From the NCBI GenBank assembly GCA_964035575.1, contig OZ037909.1, positions 682,001 to 746,000 of the forward strand: a stretch of 64,000 nt of DNA. Direction: 5' to 3'. How positions within the stretch are numbered: position 1 is the first letter of the stretch; each line of letters starts with the position of its first letter. Origin of the DNA: Rhynchopus sp. YZ270_cl-10 (Eukaryota; Euglenozoa; Diplonemea; Diplonemida; Diplonemidae). Of the stretch, positions 1-9,710 are shown in pieces. The notes under the pieces are model-generated. The model was not told the DNA's origin. It searched no databases and saw nothing but the letters and a program-made list of their open reading frames with translations. The position numbers and the translations under genes were made by a program.

Positions 1-61
1 GGCACTTTCCGCCAAACGCGTCCTTGTGCGTGTGCACGCAGGTGACGAGACTCACGTCCAT
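1..61 (-). CDS. 5' end of an unidentified gene, cut by the window edge
   Basis: An ATG at 61 on the minus strand opens a frame that stays open to the window edge, giving about 20 residues beginning MDVSLVTCVHTHKDAF. It lies 43 bases after a pyrimidine-rich stretch ending ctcacag, the layout seen upstream of other genes here, which suggests a trans-splicing acceptor and a short 5' UTR. The product cannot be recognised from so little sequence. An early gtgagt four codons in could instead be a splice donor. Confidence 0.4.
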   Translation of the reverse strand, partial: MDVSLVTCVHTHKDAFGGKC

Positions 62-414
62 TGTTGCCCACCAGTCCCCGCGTGTGCTTCTTGTTGTGAA
101 GCCTGTGAGATAGAGTGTAAGGAAGGTGTCAAAATTCTCGCAAAGAGGGTAGTGGGAGGCATGAAAATGGTAGTGGCATTGGGACTTAGATATACATTAT
201 CTTAGGGGGTTGGGGAACAAGTGAGAATGAGTACGTGAATCATATGCAATACGGGTCACAAGGTACAACAAAAAAAGAACTAAAAAATACAAAAATAAAT
301 AAAAACAAACAAACAAGTGAGGTAAACAGTGGGGGATAACGGAGTACAAAAAAAAGCACCTCACGGGCGCAGGAGGATGGGGATCTAACGTTGCTCTCTA
401 CTCATGCTACAGTT
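62..414. other. Intergenic gap
   Basis: A-rich, low-complexity sequence between the partial gene and the 3' end of the first alanine-rich gene. I see no ORF worth calling, no inverted repeat and no copy of the dispersed short repeats. Confidence 0.5.
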
Positions 415-1953
415 CAGTTCAGTATCTCAGGCCTGGGCTTCCTGCAGCGTAGGCAGAGACGTAGGACCTCGGGGAGTGGGTGTCCACAACAGCAACAGCG
501 TGTCTTGGGCTTGTCTCGTGGATGGCGCGTGTCAGCGAGGTGTGGCGTGCAACGCTGCCAGCCACGTGTGCGTCGTGTGCAGCTGCGTGTGCGCCTGCCG
601 TCGCCCCAGCAGCAACACCCGCAAGCGCAGCAGAGCGTGCGTGTGCCGCACCCGCAGCACCCGCCTCGTGGTGTGCACGCTGCCTCTCCACAGACGCATG
701 CAGCACAGCAGTGTCGTGCACACCACGCGACACAGCCTCCTGGCTCGACGCACGCGCCAGGTTCGCCTCGCTTGCCACAAAGTTTCCACGTGCACGGCTT
801 GCCGAGTGGTGTGCCACCTCTGCGTTCACACGTGCCGCACCCTCCTCTGCAGATCTGTGCGTCAGGTGCTGGCCTGCCACCACCGCCTGTGCGTGTGCTG
901 CACCTGCCTGCATCGCAGCAGCCTTCGCAGCACTGTCCGCGGCAGAGAGAATCGCCACTGCGTTCGTCGCCCCCGCATCCTCCGACGTCGCACGCTGCAC
1001 ACAGGCAAGCTTCACGTTCTGCGCATTCGCCAGCTTCACCGCAAACATCTGCACCTGCTCCTCCTTCGCCACAGCCTCCGCACGTGCCTGGAACGCAGTT
1101 GCTGCAGCCGCATCCGCATCGCGTGCCGCTGCCGACAGTGCCACCTGTGCAGCCTGGTCAGCAGCAATCGCCTCACGCACGCGAGCAGAGGCAGCTGCCG
1201 CAGCCGCTGCTGCAGCCACACGTGCCGCCTCCGCCGCAGCCGCACGTGTGTCCGAGTCCGTCTGCTGCGCACGCGAGCTTACGGCCACTGCTGCAGACTC
1301 ATGTGCGAGTGCACCAGTTGTCATCTCTGCCGCAGACGCAGCACGCGCGTCGTCCCCCGCCTGCGACGCACGCAGACGTGCCGCAGCAGCATCCGATGAG
1401 CGCACCGCACGGTCCGCCTCCAGCGACGCAGCACGCCCTGCCGCCTGCGCAGCCATCCCAGCAGAGGTTGCCGCCTCACGCTCAGCCGCCACCTTCGCTG
1501 CAGACGCAGCCGATGCATGTGCACCAGTCACAGCTGCAGTTGCGTTCGCACCAGCAAACACTGCCTGCTTCCCCGCCATGTCCGCACTCGCAAACTGCGC
1601 ATCCCGCACAGATGCCACGTGTGCAAGCCCCGTCATGTGCTGGCGTGCATCTGCCGCTGCAGCAACGTGCCCCTGTGCAATCGTGCGACCCGCCTGTGCC
1701 GCAGCACCTGCACGCGTCGACGCAGCATGCACAGATGCCGCACCTGCAGCAGACGCAAGTGCTCCCGCATGCACGCTTGCACCTGCTGCGTGTGCGTGTG
1801 CACCTGCCTCGTTCACAGCGTGGTGGTGCGAGGCAACCTGGTGAAGCGGGTCCTCCACAAGACGCGGGGACACCATTGCAGAGTATGCGTAGGCCATTGT
1901 GAGTGTGTTGTGTGACGTGTGTGTGCAGAAGAATCTGGGGTGGGCGATGGATA
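415..1953. repeat. Duplicated block, copy 1
   Basis: This 1,539-bp block matches 7369-8907 at about 98-99% by eye. It holds exactly one coding sequence plus 56 bases upstream of the ATG and 4 bases beyond the stop. Outside the block the two loci share nothing obvious. Confidence 0.85.
419..1897 (-). CDS. Alanine-rich helical (coiled-coil) protein, copy 1
   Basis: 492 residues, roughly one third alanine, with regularly spaced Arg, Glu and Gln typical of a long alpha-helical rod. A short non-repetitive head (MAYAYSAMVSPRLVEDP) and a tyrosine-containing tail (SYVSAYAAGSPGLRY) flank the rod. I chose the ATG at 1897 over upstream open frame because it is preceded by cccaccccag plus a short leader and because the duplicate copy diverges 56 bases upstream. 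The complementary strand is also open, but comparison with the copy at 7373-8851 gives only 4 amino-acid changes in this frame against 12 or more in the opposite frame, so this is the coding strand. No family recognised; a structural or cytoskeletal role is only a guess. Confidence 0.7.
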   Translation of the reverse strand: MAYAYSAMVSPRLVEDPLHQVASHHHAVNEAGAHAHAAGASVHAGALASAAGAASVHAASTRAGAAAQAGRTIAQGHVAAAADARQHMTGLAHVASVRDAQFASADMAGKQAVFAGANATAAVTGAHASAASAAKVAAEREAATSAGMAAQAAGRAASLEADRAVRSSDAAAARLRASQAGDDARAASAAEMTTGALAHESAAVAVSSRAQQTDSDTRAAAAEAARVAAAAAAAAASARVREAIAADQAAQVALSAAARDADAAAATAFQARAEAVAKEEQVQMFAVKLANAQNVKLACVQRATSEDAGATNAVAILSAADSAAKAAAMQAGAAHAQAVVAGQHLTHRSAEEGAARVNAEVAHHSASRARGNFVASEANLARASSQEAVSRGVHDTAVLHASVERQRAHHEAGAAGAAHARSAALAGVAAGATAGAHAAAHDAHVAGSVARHTSLTRAIHETSPRHAVAVVDTHSPRSYVSAYAAGSPGLRY

Positions 1954-2555
1954 CAAGCAGCAGCACCCTCCCTCCCCAGGACAACGAACAAACAAAAACC
2001 ACCCACCTTTTTTTCTTTTCTTTTTGATTCATTGTGATTCGTTCATGGTCAACCCCCCACCTAAAGGGGTATTGACCTCTAGCTTTTAACACCACGACAC
2101 CTCTTCACCTTTCTGGACACAGGAAGGCACCATTTAGCACTGCTCTTGTTTCTACATCGTTGGGCCTCTCTTCCTCCTCTCCCCAGGAGCAAACCAACCT
2201 TCTCACTGGTTGAGCCTTCTTTGAAAAAAAATACACAGTACATCATGAATCAGGACCTGCGCCGTGCACAATGGTGTACAACGACTTCCTACGTGAACAC
2301 CCCTACCCACCCACCCACCAAGACCCACGGAGACAACACTGGTACCCCGTCTCCCTTCTCTACATCGTGTAATGAGGTACTACTGCCTGACAAGGCTAAC
2401 AGTTGTGTCTCCAGTCAGCAGACACACCCCTAACACAGATCCTTTGAAAATTGAACTGCCTGACGCCATCTACTGTAAAATAAATTAATTTCAAAAAAAA
2501 AGAAAATGGTAAAGTTGCTGGTTAGGGACGCAGACACGACAAAGACAAAAAGAGA

Positions 2556-2672
2556 AAAGGTTTATAAGATGAACCTAAGCCTCTCGTTTAGTCACTCTAA
2601 AAAAAGGGGGGGATATGAATCGAACCAACGACTGCAAACGAGCATCTCCGATACAAGCGGAATATATAAAAA
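2556..2672 (-). repeat. Dispersed repeat S1, longest copy, with tRNA-like box B
   Basis: Core on the plus strand is agatgaacctaagcctc followed by tttagtcac. On the minus strand the element starts with a tRNA-like segment containing ggttcgattc, a good Pol III box B, and ends with the conserved tail aggcttaggttcatctta. This looks like a tRNA-derived SINE oriented like the genes. The plus-strand segment aggtttataagatgaacct can also form a small hairpin. Confidence 0.5.
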
Positions 2673-2870
2673 AAGAGAGAAATTTTGATATGAAAAGTGC
2701 TTTACTATACACATCCATCTCTGTGACAACAACAACAAAAAAATGGAATTTTGAAAACAGAAATTTGAGGTAGAAACGGCGCTGTGGACGCAGATACACC
2801 CAAACATTAAACAAGAACAATGACACTCACTCAACTGGTACAAAAAGAAGGGGAAAATTTTAAAGATAGC

Positions 2871-2871
<1 letters not shown>

Positions 2872-2902
<31 letters not shown>
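2872..2902. repeat. CT dinucleotide microsatellite
   Basis: About fifteen uninterrupted CT units. Confidence 0.9.
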
Positions 2903-2903
<1 letters not shown>

Positions 2904-3120
2904 ACAGACAAAAGACAAACAACACTATGAAAGAGATGAGCTACAGCTATACATAAGCAATGCTACACTGCGCACCACACGCACCCCCCTCTACCTGTCT
3001 ACTTTCATTTATTTTTTTGCCTCATTGCTAGGCCTGCTCCAACCTGACTGCTGACACTACCGACTATCATACATCACGCATACTTCAATCCCTTCCTTCT
3101 TCTCCTTCAGGCATTGGACA

Positions 3121-3148
3121 GACCACCACCACCACCACCACCACCATC
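3121..3148. repeat. CCA trinucleotide microsatellite
   Basis: About nine CCA units just beyond the 3' end of the membrane-protein gene. Confidence 0.85.
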
Positions 3149-3207
3149 TCCCCGCTCTACTTAGTACTCCCCACACCCATGACCACTTTGGTTCTTTCTA
3201 TATCCCT

Positions 3208-5085
3208 TTAAGCAGGAGTTTCTGCATCTGAACCATCATGGGAGAGGTGGATGCCGGGTATGCCGTTTCGCTTTATTGCGGCATAGATGGCAAAGAGACA
3301 GACAAGGACAGCGGCGGTGTAGAAGAGAATCAGATACACCTGGCTGTGGTAGTGCAGTGCCCCACAGCCGTCCTGCGGCGCCCTCCAGGCGGCAACGTTG
3401 AGCACCACGAAGTTAACAAACCAGAGAAACCCCAGCAGCCGGAACAGATACGTCTGGCACTTCACCGTTAATGATCTCCCCTGCGTGACCCTCTTCGCAA
3501 AGTCTGCCCTTCGGAACATCACACACCCGAACAACAGAGGGAAGTCTATGAAGGGAAACACAATGACAATGCCTGTCACCAATACACAGTGCACCAGAAA
3601 GTCGTCTCGACATTCTTTTCGATGATACGCCCAGGAATAGAGCAACCACAGCCCTACCCCGCCGGTTAGCACCATTTGGTGGCTGATCTGCAAGGCCATG
3701 GTGCGGAGGAGGGAGCGCTTTGCGTGCGCGGTTTCCTTCATCTCGCGGAGGACGGAGGGCGGGAATTTGTCGTTTGCGGCGACCTGGCGGAGTTCCACTG
3801 CCTTCGCAGCATCAAGACAGTACATAGACAACCCACAGAAGACGTACATCAGCACGACACCTACCACAACTGCGGTCAGCCCACACCACCATGCATCAAC
3901 GTCCACAACGTGGACCACCACCACCACCCCCTCCGTAGGTGCCGTCAACGGTGCCACCGCCATGGATCTAGTCAAATTGGCATCCTCCCATCCTAATGTC
4001 TCGTTGACAAACACCTCCACCCCATCCCCCATGAAATACGTCAGGTTCTCCGCTGCGCTCCGCATGGCATCGACGACCCCCTTCTGGTATGACGCCGCTG
4101 TCAAGAAAAAGGTGACCTGAGGAACCACCATTGTCGCCGGAAAGTCGTAGCTGTCGACAGGGTAAATGACCCTCTCCTTGGTGCCGTAGATGGCGGAGGC
4201 TCCTACGGCGTGAAGGTAGAGCGCGGTGAGAAGTCTTTCGTGGAGATTTGCGATTTTAAAATAGAAGTATCCTCGGTTGTACATCGGATGGGTCGAGACC
4301 GGGGTGGCAGGGATGTGTACTGGGAAGAACGTGGCCTCGCGTTCTTTGAGTACCAAATCCTCCGCAAATTCGATCGACCCCGCCACACCAACACCAAGGT
4401 TGCCACTCATTGCCCGCAATGCATCGTCGAGCAAACCCCTCTCTGTCATTTCATCCACAAAAATTTGACCACGTTGCTCTCCAAATACTGTCGCATTCTC
4501 GAAGTATGTTTTGACCGACGTTTCTGTTACATTAACCTTAACCCTCCACGTAAATGTTGGCAGTTCCGCGAAAATTAATGTTACGCATGGTGGAGTACTG
4601 TACGCCGTCTGCACCGCACCTTGTCGTATTTCAGCTGATGCAAGAAGTGTGGAACCCTGCGCTGTGTCGACTGCCTCTGCAAGAACTTTTCTGAGACAGC
4701 TATATGCTCCGTTTGCGATAAGCGAGAGGGTGAACGTTGAGCCGCAGAGGGCCTCTCGAATGGCCATCCCCGCTGCGCCTTCACATTGCGCGGTGTCACC
4801 CAGACAACCATTTGCTAGGCAGGAGGCCTGGATCTCAGAGAGGAGGGCTCGGGAGAGAATGGGCTCCTCGCTAGGGTTGAGGAGGCAGGGCGACGTAGCG
4901 TTGGGTGCGGCAGGGGAAGGGGTGGGTGAGGAAGTGTTCGTCTGCACCCGATAGTAGGACATCCTCCGTACATCGGCAGACTCTGCGGCGAAGGTTTCGC
5001 TGCAGATGTCCGACGCAGCGTGGGTGGTGAGCAGAAGACATAACAAGGCTACTACGCTCCGGTGCTGCCATCGTCTTGTTGGCAT
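3208..5085 (-). CDS. Secreted-ectodomain, multi-pass membrane protein (unknown family)
   Basis: 625 residues. The N-terminus has a clear signal peptide (basic start, then VVALLCLLLTTHAAS). Residues about 25-420 form a cysteine-containing ectodomain with several Asn-X-Ser/Thr sites. The last 200 residues carry about five hydrophobic helices, including WWCGLTAVVVGVVLMYVF, a long VLVTGIVIVFPFIDFPLLF, YLFRLLGFLWFVNFVVLNV and VYLILFYTAAVLVCLFAI, ending in a short cytosolic tail. The topology (large ectodomain, then a bundle of membrane helices) suggests a receptor or channel at the cell surface, but I recognise no family motif. The ATG is preceded within 30 bases by aactaacag, a likely acceptor. 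Confidence 0.75.
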   Translation of the reverse strand: MPTRRWQHRSVVALLCLLLTTHAASDICSETFAAESADVRRMSYYRVQTNTSSPTPSPAAPNATSPCLLNPSEEPILSRALLSEIQASCLANGCLGDTAQCEGAAGMAIREALCGSTFTLSLIANGAYSCLRKVLAEAVDTAQGSTLLASAEIRQGAVQTAYSTPPCVTLIFAELPTFTWRVKVNVTETSVKTYFENATVFGEQRGQIFVDEMTERGLLDDALRAMSGNLGVGVAGSIEFAEDLVLKEREATFFPVHIPATPVSTHPMYNRGYFYFKIANLHERLLTALYLHAVGASAIYGTKERVIYPVDSYDFPATMVVPQVTFFLTAASYQKGVVDAMRSAAENLTYFMGDGVEVFVNETLGWEDANLTRSMAVAPLTAPTEGVVVVVHVVDVDAWWCGLTAVVVGVVLMYVFCGLSMYCLDAAKAVELRQVAANDKFPPSVLREMKETAHAKRSLLRTMALQISHQMVLTGGVGLWLLYSWAYHRKECRDDFLVHCVLVTGIVIVFPFIDFPLLFGCVMFRRADFAKRVTQGRSLTVKCQTYLFRLLGFLWFVNFVVLNVAAWRAPQDGCGALHYHSQVYLILFYTAAVLVCLFAIYAAIKRNGIPGIHLSHDGSDAETPA

Positions 5086-5158
5086 GTCCCGCCCCAGCCC
5101 ACACCCTGTTAGTTTGCATGGGTTGAGGGGAGGTAAAAAAAAAAGGAAAAGTTTATCA

Positions 5159-6279
5159 CAGGCTTTGCGCTAACTTCTGTCCTTTGTCCCGGGATTTTTG
5201 GATATTTTTGTGGTGCGTTTTTTTTTTTGCAAACCGGGGTTTCCTTAAGAAAATCAGAGAATCTCATATTTCATAGTAAGGGTACTTTAGAGTGTTTTCA
5301 CACACACATGTGACCCCATCGTGGAGAGCAATCGGCTCGCGCGATCAAAAGAAAGCAGAGAAAAGGGAAAAGAAAAAAATAAAAAAGTTGGGTACCGTGC
5401 GCCTGCGGCGCTACCTGTTTCCTACCCTCCTTTATGTTTAAACACGATGTACTTATGTACAGTGTTCATTTTATTTTACGACTCCACATCGCCCCTCCCT
5501 CACGGATAAAGATTGATTAGGACGCCATGGGGCACACCCCCTCCGAGGCCATAACCCTCCTAGAGTTTCTCACTCTTCTCTGTGGTCACTGAAACCCCAC
5601 CGCCATCACTACATTACCGATAGCTTCTTCAGCACGTCGGGTTTTCAGACCTGAAAATAACCCTTGTTTACGAATATGGGCTCATGTTTGTCAAATTTCA
5701 AGTCGCTGCATTTTTGTCCATTTTTCCGTATCCCCCACCACAATCCGGGATTGGTTCGGAAATGCAACAAAACGACCTCTTGGGCGGGAAAAAGCCACAG
5801 GAAATTTACGCACTTTTTGAGACCGGGGTTTCCTTACTAAAACCAGAGGAATCTCATCGTTCAGAGTAAGAGTACTTTAGAGTGTTTTTGTGCACACATG
5901 CGACCCCACCGTGGAGAGCAATCGGCCCGTGCAATCAAAAGAAAGCAGAGAAAAGGGAAAAATAAAAAGACAAAAGTTGGGTACCATGCGCCTGCGGCGC
6001 TACCTGTTCCCAGTCAAAACACCACAATTTCATCTGAAATTGGGTTTTCAGACCTGAAAATGCCCCTGTTTAAGAGTGTGGGTTCATATTTTGTGAAAAT
6101 TTAAGTCACTAAAATTTTGTCCATTTTTCCGAATATACCCCACCACAGCGCGGGATTGGCTCGGAAATGCCACAAAACACTGTTTTTTCACCCCCAGACG
6201 TAACCCTATTTGAGGTGCGTTTTTTTGGTCCCGAAACACGGTTTTTCAGCTTTTTTTCCAAAAGTTAGCGCGAAGCCTG
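5159..6279. mobile_element. Non-autonomous hAT-type transposon (hAT5)
   Basis: 1,121 bp bounded by inverted ends caggctttgcgctaactt / aaagttagcgcgaagcctg, with an exact 8-bp target duplication gtttatca at 5151-5158 and 6280-6287. The 8-bp duplication and CAGG-type ends are hallmarks of the hAT superfamily. No transposase is encoded. Inside is a direct duplication of a roughly 400-600 bp module (gagagcaatcggctcg near 5322 and a variant near 5919; ttttgtccatttttccg near 5710 and 6115). The module also occurs in the hAT at 16839. It is inserted into a copy of repeat S1. Confidence 0.85.
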
Positions 6280-6312
6280 GTTTATCAGATGAACCGAAGC
6301 CTCTCGTAGTGG
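6280..6312 (-). repeat. Dispersed repeat S1, interrupted by hAT5
   Basis: gtttatcagatgaaccgaagcctctcg continues the sequence broken at 5158, so the pre-insertion site reads as an S1 copy. Same orientation as other S1 copies. Confidence 0.6.
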
Positions 6313-7368
6313 CCGTGTGGAATTTGTTATTGTGTAGAATCAGCTGCGTGGGTTTTCTCAAGTTTGTTGTCAGGGATGATGTCATTTCCCCAAGGAGTTC
6401 GTAATTTTGGTGATGTAGTGTTAAGAGTGTGCATGGTGTGGAAAAAAAATATTGATTCTGATATTGACAAAGCTCTAAGCTCTAGGTCCTTCTTAGATCT
6501 TCTCATCGTAATCGTGTATAAGGAATCAGGTTGGTTGTGCAGAAAGGGGAAGCGCTTTGTTCAGGTAGCTACGCGAAAACGACGAATATTGATTTTTTTG
6601 GGAAATGTAAGAAAAAAATCTTGAGAAAAAGGGAAACGGGTATGTGAGATGAACCAAACAAATGATGAACAAGCCCCTCTTTTTTTACAGTCTACAAAAA
6701 AAAAAAGCATAGTTTAGGAAGAGGGTTTGTCTTTGGGTGAAGGGAGTGAGCCTCCACCAGGAGACGGGGAGAGAAGAGAGAGGAGAGGTAGGGGGGGGCA
6801 CAATCTAAGAATACACATAAATGATGCATGAATCTCACAATGAGGACATTCAGCAAAAAAAGAGGTGGGATATTTTTTTTTTTCGTTTTGAAAATTGTTG
6901 GAATAGTGTAGTTGCCACCTGTGCAAGCTGCACTGACTATTTTTTGGTTTGCTTTACAAAGAGGGGGAGAGTGCTTTCCGCACAATGGACTCAACACAAC
7001 ACCTGGGGGTTAACAGCGTTGTTCGTGTCTCCGAGTTTTGGAAGTTTTGGAAGTTTTGGGGAGCTAATGTGTATCGTAGCTGAGGCCGTTATGACCGTTT
7101 CTTTTATTGCTATAGCTTCTGTCACACACAACTAGCTTCGAGAGTACAACAGGTGGGGAAAAGGGGTGGGTGAAAAAAGGACATTATACAGGGGGTAAAG
7201 GGAGGATGATTTTGCATTACTGCGAGACAACGTCGCAGCGTTGAGCGTGTTTGTTGTGAGTGGACCAAGTGGTAGGAATGTGGTCCTTTATTTTCTGAGC
7301 CAGTAGATCAAATAAAACTGAATAAAAAGAGGGGGCAAGAGGGTGTCAAGGAACAGCGGGTGAGCGGA
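6313..7368. other. Intergenic gap
   Basis: No convincing gene. A truncated S1-like motif (gtgagatgaaccaaac) lies near 6640. A 104-codon plus-strand frame at 6821-7135 has no recognisable motif and an unusual composition, so it is not called. Confidence 0.4.
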
Positions 7369-8907
7369 CAGTTCAGTATCTCAGGCCTGGGCTTCCTGCA
7401 GCGTAGGCAGAGACGTAGGACCTCGGGGAGTGGGTGTCCACAACAGCAACAGCGTGTCTTGGGCTTGTCTCGTGGATGGCGCGTGTCAGCGAGGTGTGGC
7501 GTGCAACGCTGCCAGCAACGTGTGCGTCGTGTGCAGCTGCGTGTGCACCTGCCGTTGCCCCAGCAGCAACACCCGCAAGCGCAGCAGAGCGTGCGTGTGC
7601 CGCACCCGCAGCACCCGCCTCGTGGTGCGCACGCTGCCTCTCCACAGACGCATGCAGCACAGCAGTGTCGTGCACACCACGCGACACAGCCTCCTGGCTC
7701 GACGCACGCACCAGGTTCGCCTCGCTTGCCACAAAGTTTCCACGTGCACGGCTTGCCGAGTGGTGTGCCACCTCTGCGTTCACACGTGCCGCACCCTCCT
7801 CTGCAGACCTGTGCGTCAGGTGCTGGCCTGCCACCACCGCCTGTGCGTGTGCTGCACCTGCCTGCATCGCAGCAGCCTTCGCAGCACTGTCTGCAGCAGA
7901 GAGAATCGCCACTGCGTTCGTCGCCCCCGCATCCTCCGACGTCGCACGCTGCACACAGGCAAGCTTCACGTTCTGCGCATTCGCCAGCTTCACCGCAAAC
8001 ACCTGCACCTGCTCCTCCTTCGCCACAGCCTCCGCACGTGCCTGGAACGCAGTTGCTGCAGCCGCATCCGCATCGCGTGCCGCTGCCGACAGTGCCACCT
8101 GTGCAGCCTGGTCAGCAGCAATCGCCTCACGCACGTGAGCAGAGGCAGCTGCCGCAGCCGCTGCTGCAGCCACACGTGCCGCCTCCGCCGCAGCCGCACG
8201 TGCGTCCGAGTCTGTCTGCTGCGCACGCGAGCTTACGGCCACTGCTGCAGACTCATGTGCGAGTGCACCAGTCGTCATCTCTGCCGCAGACGCAGCACGC
8301 GCGTCGTCTCCCGCCTGCGACGCACGCAGACGTGCCGCAGCAGCATCCGATGAGCGCACCGCACGGTCCGCCTCCAGCGACGCAGCACGCCCTGCCGCCT
8401 GCGCAGCCATCCCAGCAGAGGTTGCCGCCTCACGCTCAGCCGCCACCTTCGCTGCAGACGCAGCCGATGCATGTGCACCAGTCACAGCTGCAGTTGCGTT
8501 CGCACCAGCAAACACTGCCTGCTTCCCCGCCATGTCCGCACTCGCAAACTGCGCATCCCGCACAGATGCCACGTGTGCAAGCCCCGTCATGTGCTGGCGT
8601 GCATCTGCCGCTGCAGCAACGTGCCCCTGTGCAATCGTGCGACCCGCCTGTGCCGCAGCACCTGCACGCGTCGACGCAGCATGCACAGATGCCGCACCTG
8701 CAGCAGACGCAAGTGCTCCCGCATGCACGCTTGCACCTGCTGCGTGTGCGTGTGCACCTGCCTCGTTCACAGCGTGGTGGTGCGAGGCAACCTGGTGAAG
8801 CGGGTCCTCCACAAGACGCGGGGACACCATTGCAGAGTATGCGTAGGCCATTGTGAGTGTGTTGTGTGACGTGTGTGTGCAGAAGAATCTGGGGTGGGCG
8901 ATGGATA
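7369..8907. repeat. Duplicated block, copy 2
   Basis: Direct-orientation partner of 415-1953, offset by 6,954 bp. Its upstream end at 8907 lies 19 bases from the end of a decayed HACD-like fragment. Confidence 0.85.
7373..8851 (-). CDS. Alanine-rich helical (coiled-coil) protein, copy 2
   Basis: 492 residues, identical in length and start context to the copy at 419-1897. I see four substitutions: Thr/Ala and Arg/His in the central rod, Met/Val, and Ala/Val; the remaining nucleotide differences are silent in this frame. Both copies are intact, with purifying selection or recent gene conversion acting on the reading frame. Function is unknown; the rod-like composition suggests a filament or sheath component. 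Confidence 0.7.
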   Translation of the reverse strand: MAYAYSAMVSPRLVEDPLHQVASHHHAVNEAGAHAHAAGASVHAGALASAAGAASVHAASTRAGAAAQAGRTIAQGHVAAAADARQHMTGLAHVASVRDAQFASADMAGKQAVFAGANATAAVTGAHASAASAAKVAAEREAATSAGMAAQAAGRAASLEADRAVRSSDAAAARLRASQAGDDARAASAAEMTTGALAHESAAVAVSSRAQQTDSDARAAAAEAARVAAAAAAAAASAHVREAIAADQAAQVALSAAARDADAAAATAFQARAEAVAKEEQVQVFAVKLANAQNVKLACVQRATSEDAGATNAVAILSAADSAAKAAAMQAGAAHAQAVVAGQHLTHRSAEEGAARVNAEVAHHSASRARGNFVASEANLVRASSQEAVSRGVHDTAVLHASVERQRAHHEAGAAGAAHARSAALAGVAAGATAGAHAAAHDAHVAGSVARHTSLTRAIHETSPRHAVAVVDTHSPRSYVSAYAAGSPGLRY

Positions 8908-8925
8908 CCCTCCCTCTCCCATACA

Positions 8926-9253
8926 CTAATGAACCCCATACGAAGACGCATCGTCTTGGTAGTGCTGCAACCCGTATATGGTTGCCACCAGCTCTGCATA
9001 GATGACGTTGCCTGCAGGATACAGTACCAACAGGGTTGAGCCAAGCGAAGACCTCCATGAGGACAGGCACTGTCAAGACAAATACTTGAAGTCGAGGATA
9101 AGCATTTGGAGTACACATCGCGTGGAACACTGCCCAAGGTGGTGATTGAACCACCGAATCGCTTGTTGACTGCGCGAGGGATCGGAAAAACAGTGTAACC
9201 ACACTATTGGCTACAATGAGCACTTGGACACGGACAGATCTGGAGATGCCAGC
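8926..9253 (-). pseudogene. Decayed 3-hydroxyacyl-CoA dehydratase (HACD/PHS1-like) fragment
   Basis: Reading the minus strand, a segment after a gttaag acceptor encodes GISRSVRVQVLIVANSVV, resembling the HACD 'Gi..s.v.t.lQv.sR' helix. A shift of frame later, TLLVLYPAGNVIYAELV then IYGLQ resembles the HACD active-site stretch 'RYT.F.vLYP.G...ELl.iYaal'. Between them are at least one frame change and one in-frame stop, the Tyr-to-Glu spacing is two residues too long, and the C-terminal membrane helix is missing. It ends 19 bases from the duplicated block, so insertion of copy 2 may have truncated it. The similarity is short and read by eye; splicing I have not recognised could explain some breaks. 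Confidence 0.35.
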
Positions 9254-9710
9254 CTTAACAAAAAATAAAAAAACAATACATATTGTCTGACACGCTGATG
9301 CTATATGACATTGCTACCCCTACCCCCACCCTCCACCTTCACCCCACATCAGAATCACTGACCGACCCCGAGGGTCTCCAGACAGAAAGCATCTCGCCAT
9401 CACAAGCTCCACCCCACCACATGCGACTGTAGACAGACACCGGGTGGATCGACCCAAGCTCACAGCAGGGTTGATCTGGGGCGGCTGCGACTGACGAGAG
9501 CCCGTTGCGCCAAGTGTGAACCTGCACAACACCAACACCGGCGCTGAAGCGGCACCACGCCACTACATCCCCCCACCACCACCACCTCCCCACCTCAGCA
9601 AACCTCCACACACAACCTTGCGACCCCACCTCCCCCTCCCCCTCCCCCTCCCCCTCTCTCCACACCCTCAACCTTTGATCCTCACAAGCACACCACCACA
9701 CCCCCTCACC
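9254..9710. other. Intergenic gap
   Basis: C-rich sequence with a CCCTCC-type run near 9634-9656. No further HACD-like exon could be found here. Confidence 0.4.

Larger units (their letters stand above)
1954..3207. other. Intergenic gap with a short repeat and microsatellites
   Basis: Contains a full copy of repeat S1 (2556-2672), a CT run (about 2872-2902) and a CCA run (about 3121-3148). Other open frames are T- or C-rich and look like chance. Confidence 0.5.

Noticed and set aside
391-1902. Long plus-strand open frames opposite the alanine-rich genes (also at 7360-8856)
   Set aside because: They start at non-ATG codons, are made of Gln/Pro/His/Arg runs expected from the complement of Ala-rich codons, and differ between the two copies three times more often in protein than the minus frame.
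2600-2672. Possible tRNA gene around ggttcgattc
   Set aside because: There is no proper acceptor stem or anticodon arm; it fits the tRNA-derived head of repeat S1 better.
8852-9223. Upstream extension of the second alanine-rich gene
   Set aside because: The two copies share no sequence beyond 56 bases above the ATG; the extension overlaps the HACD-like relic.
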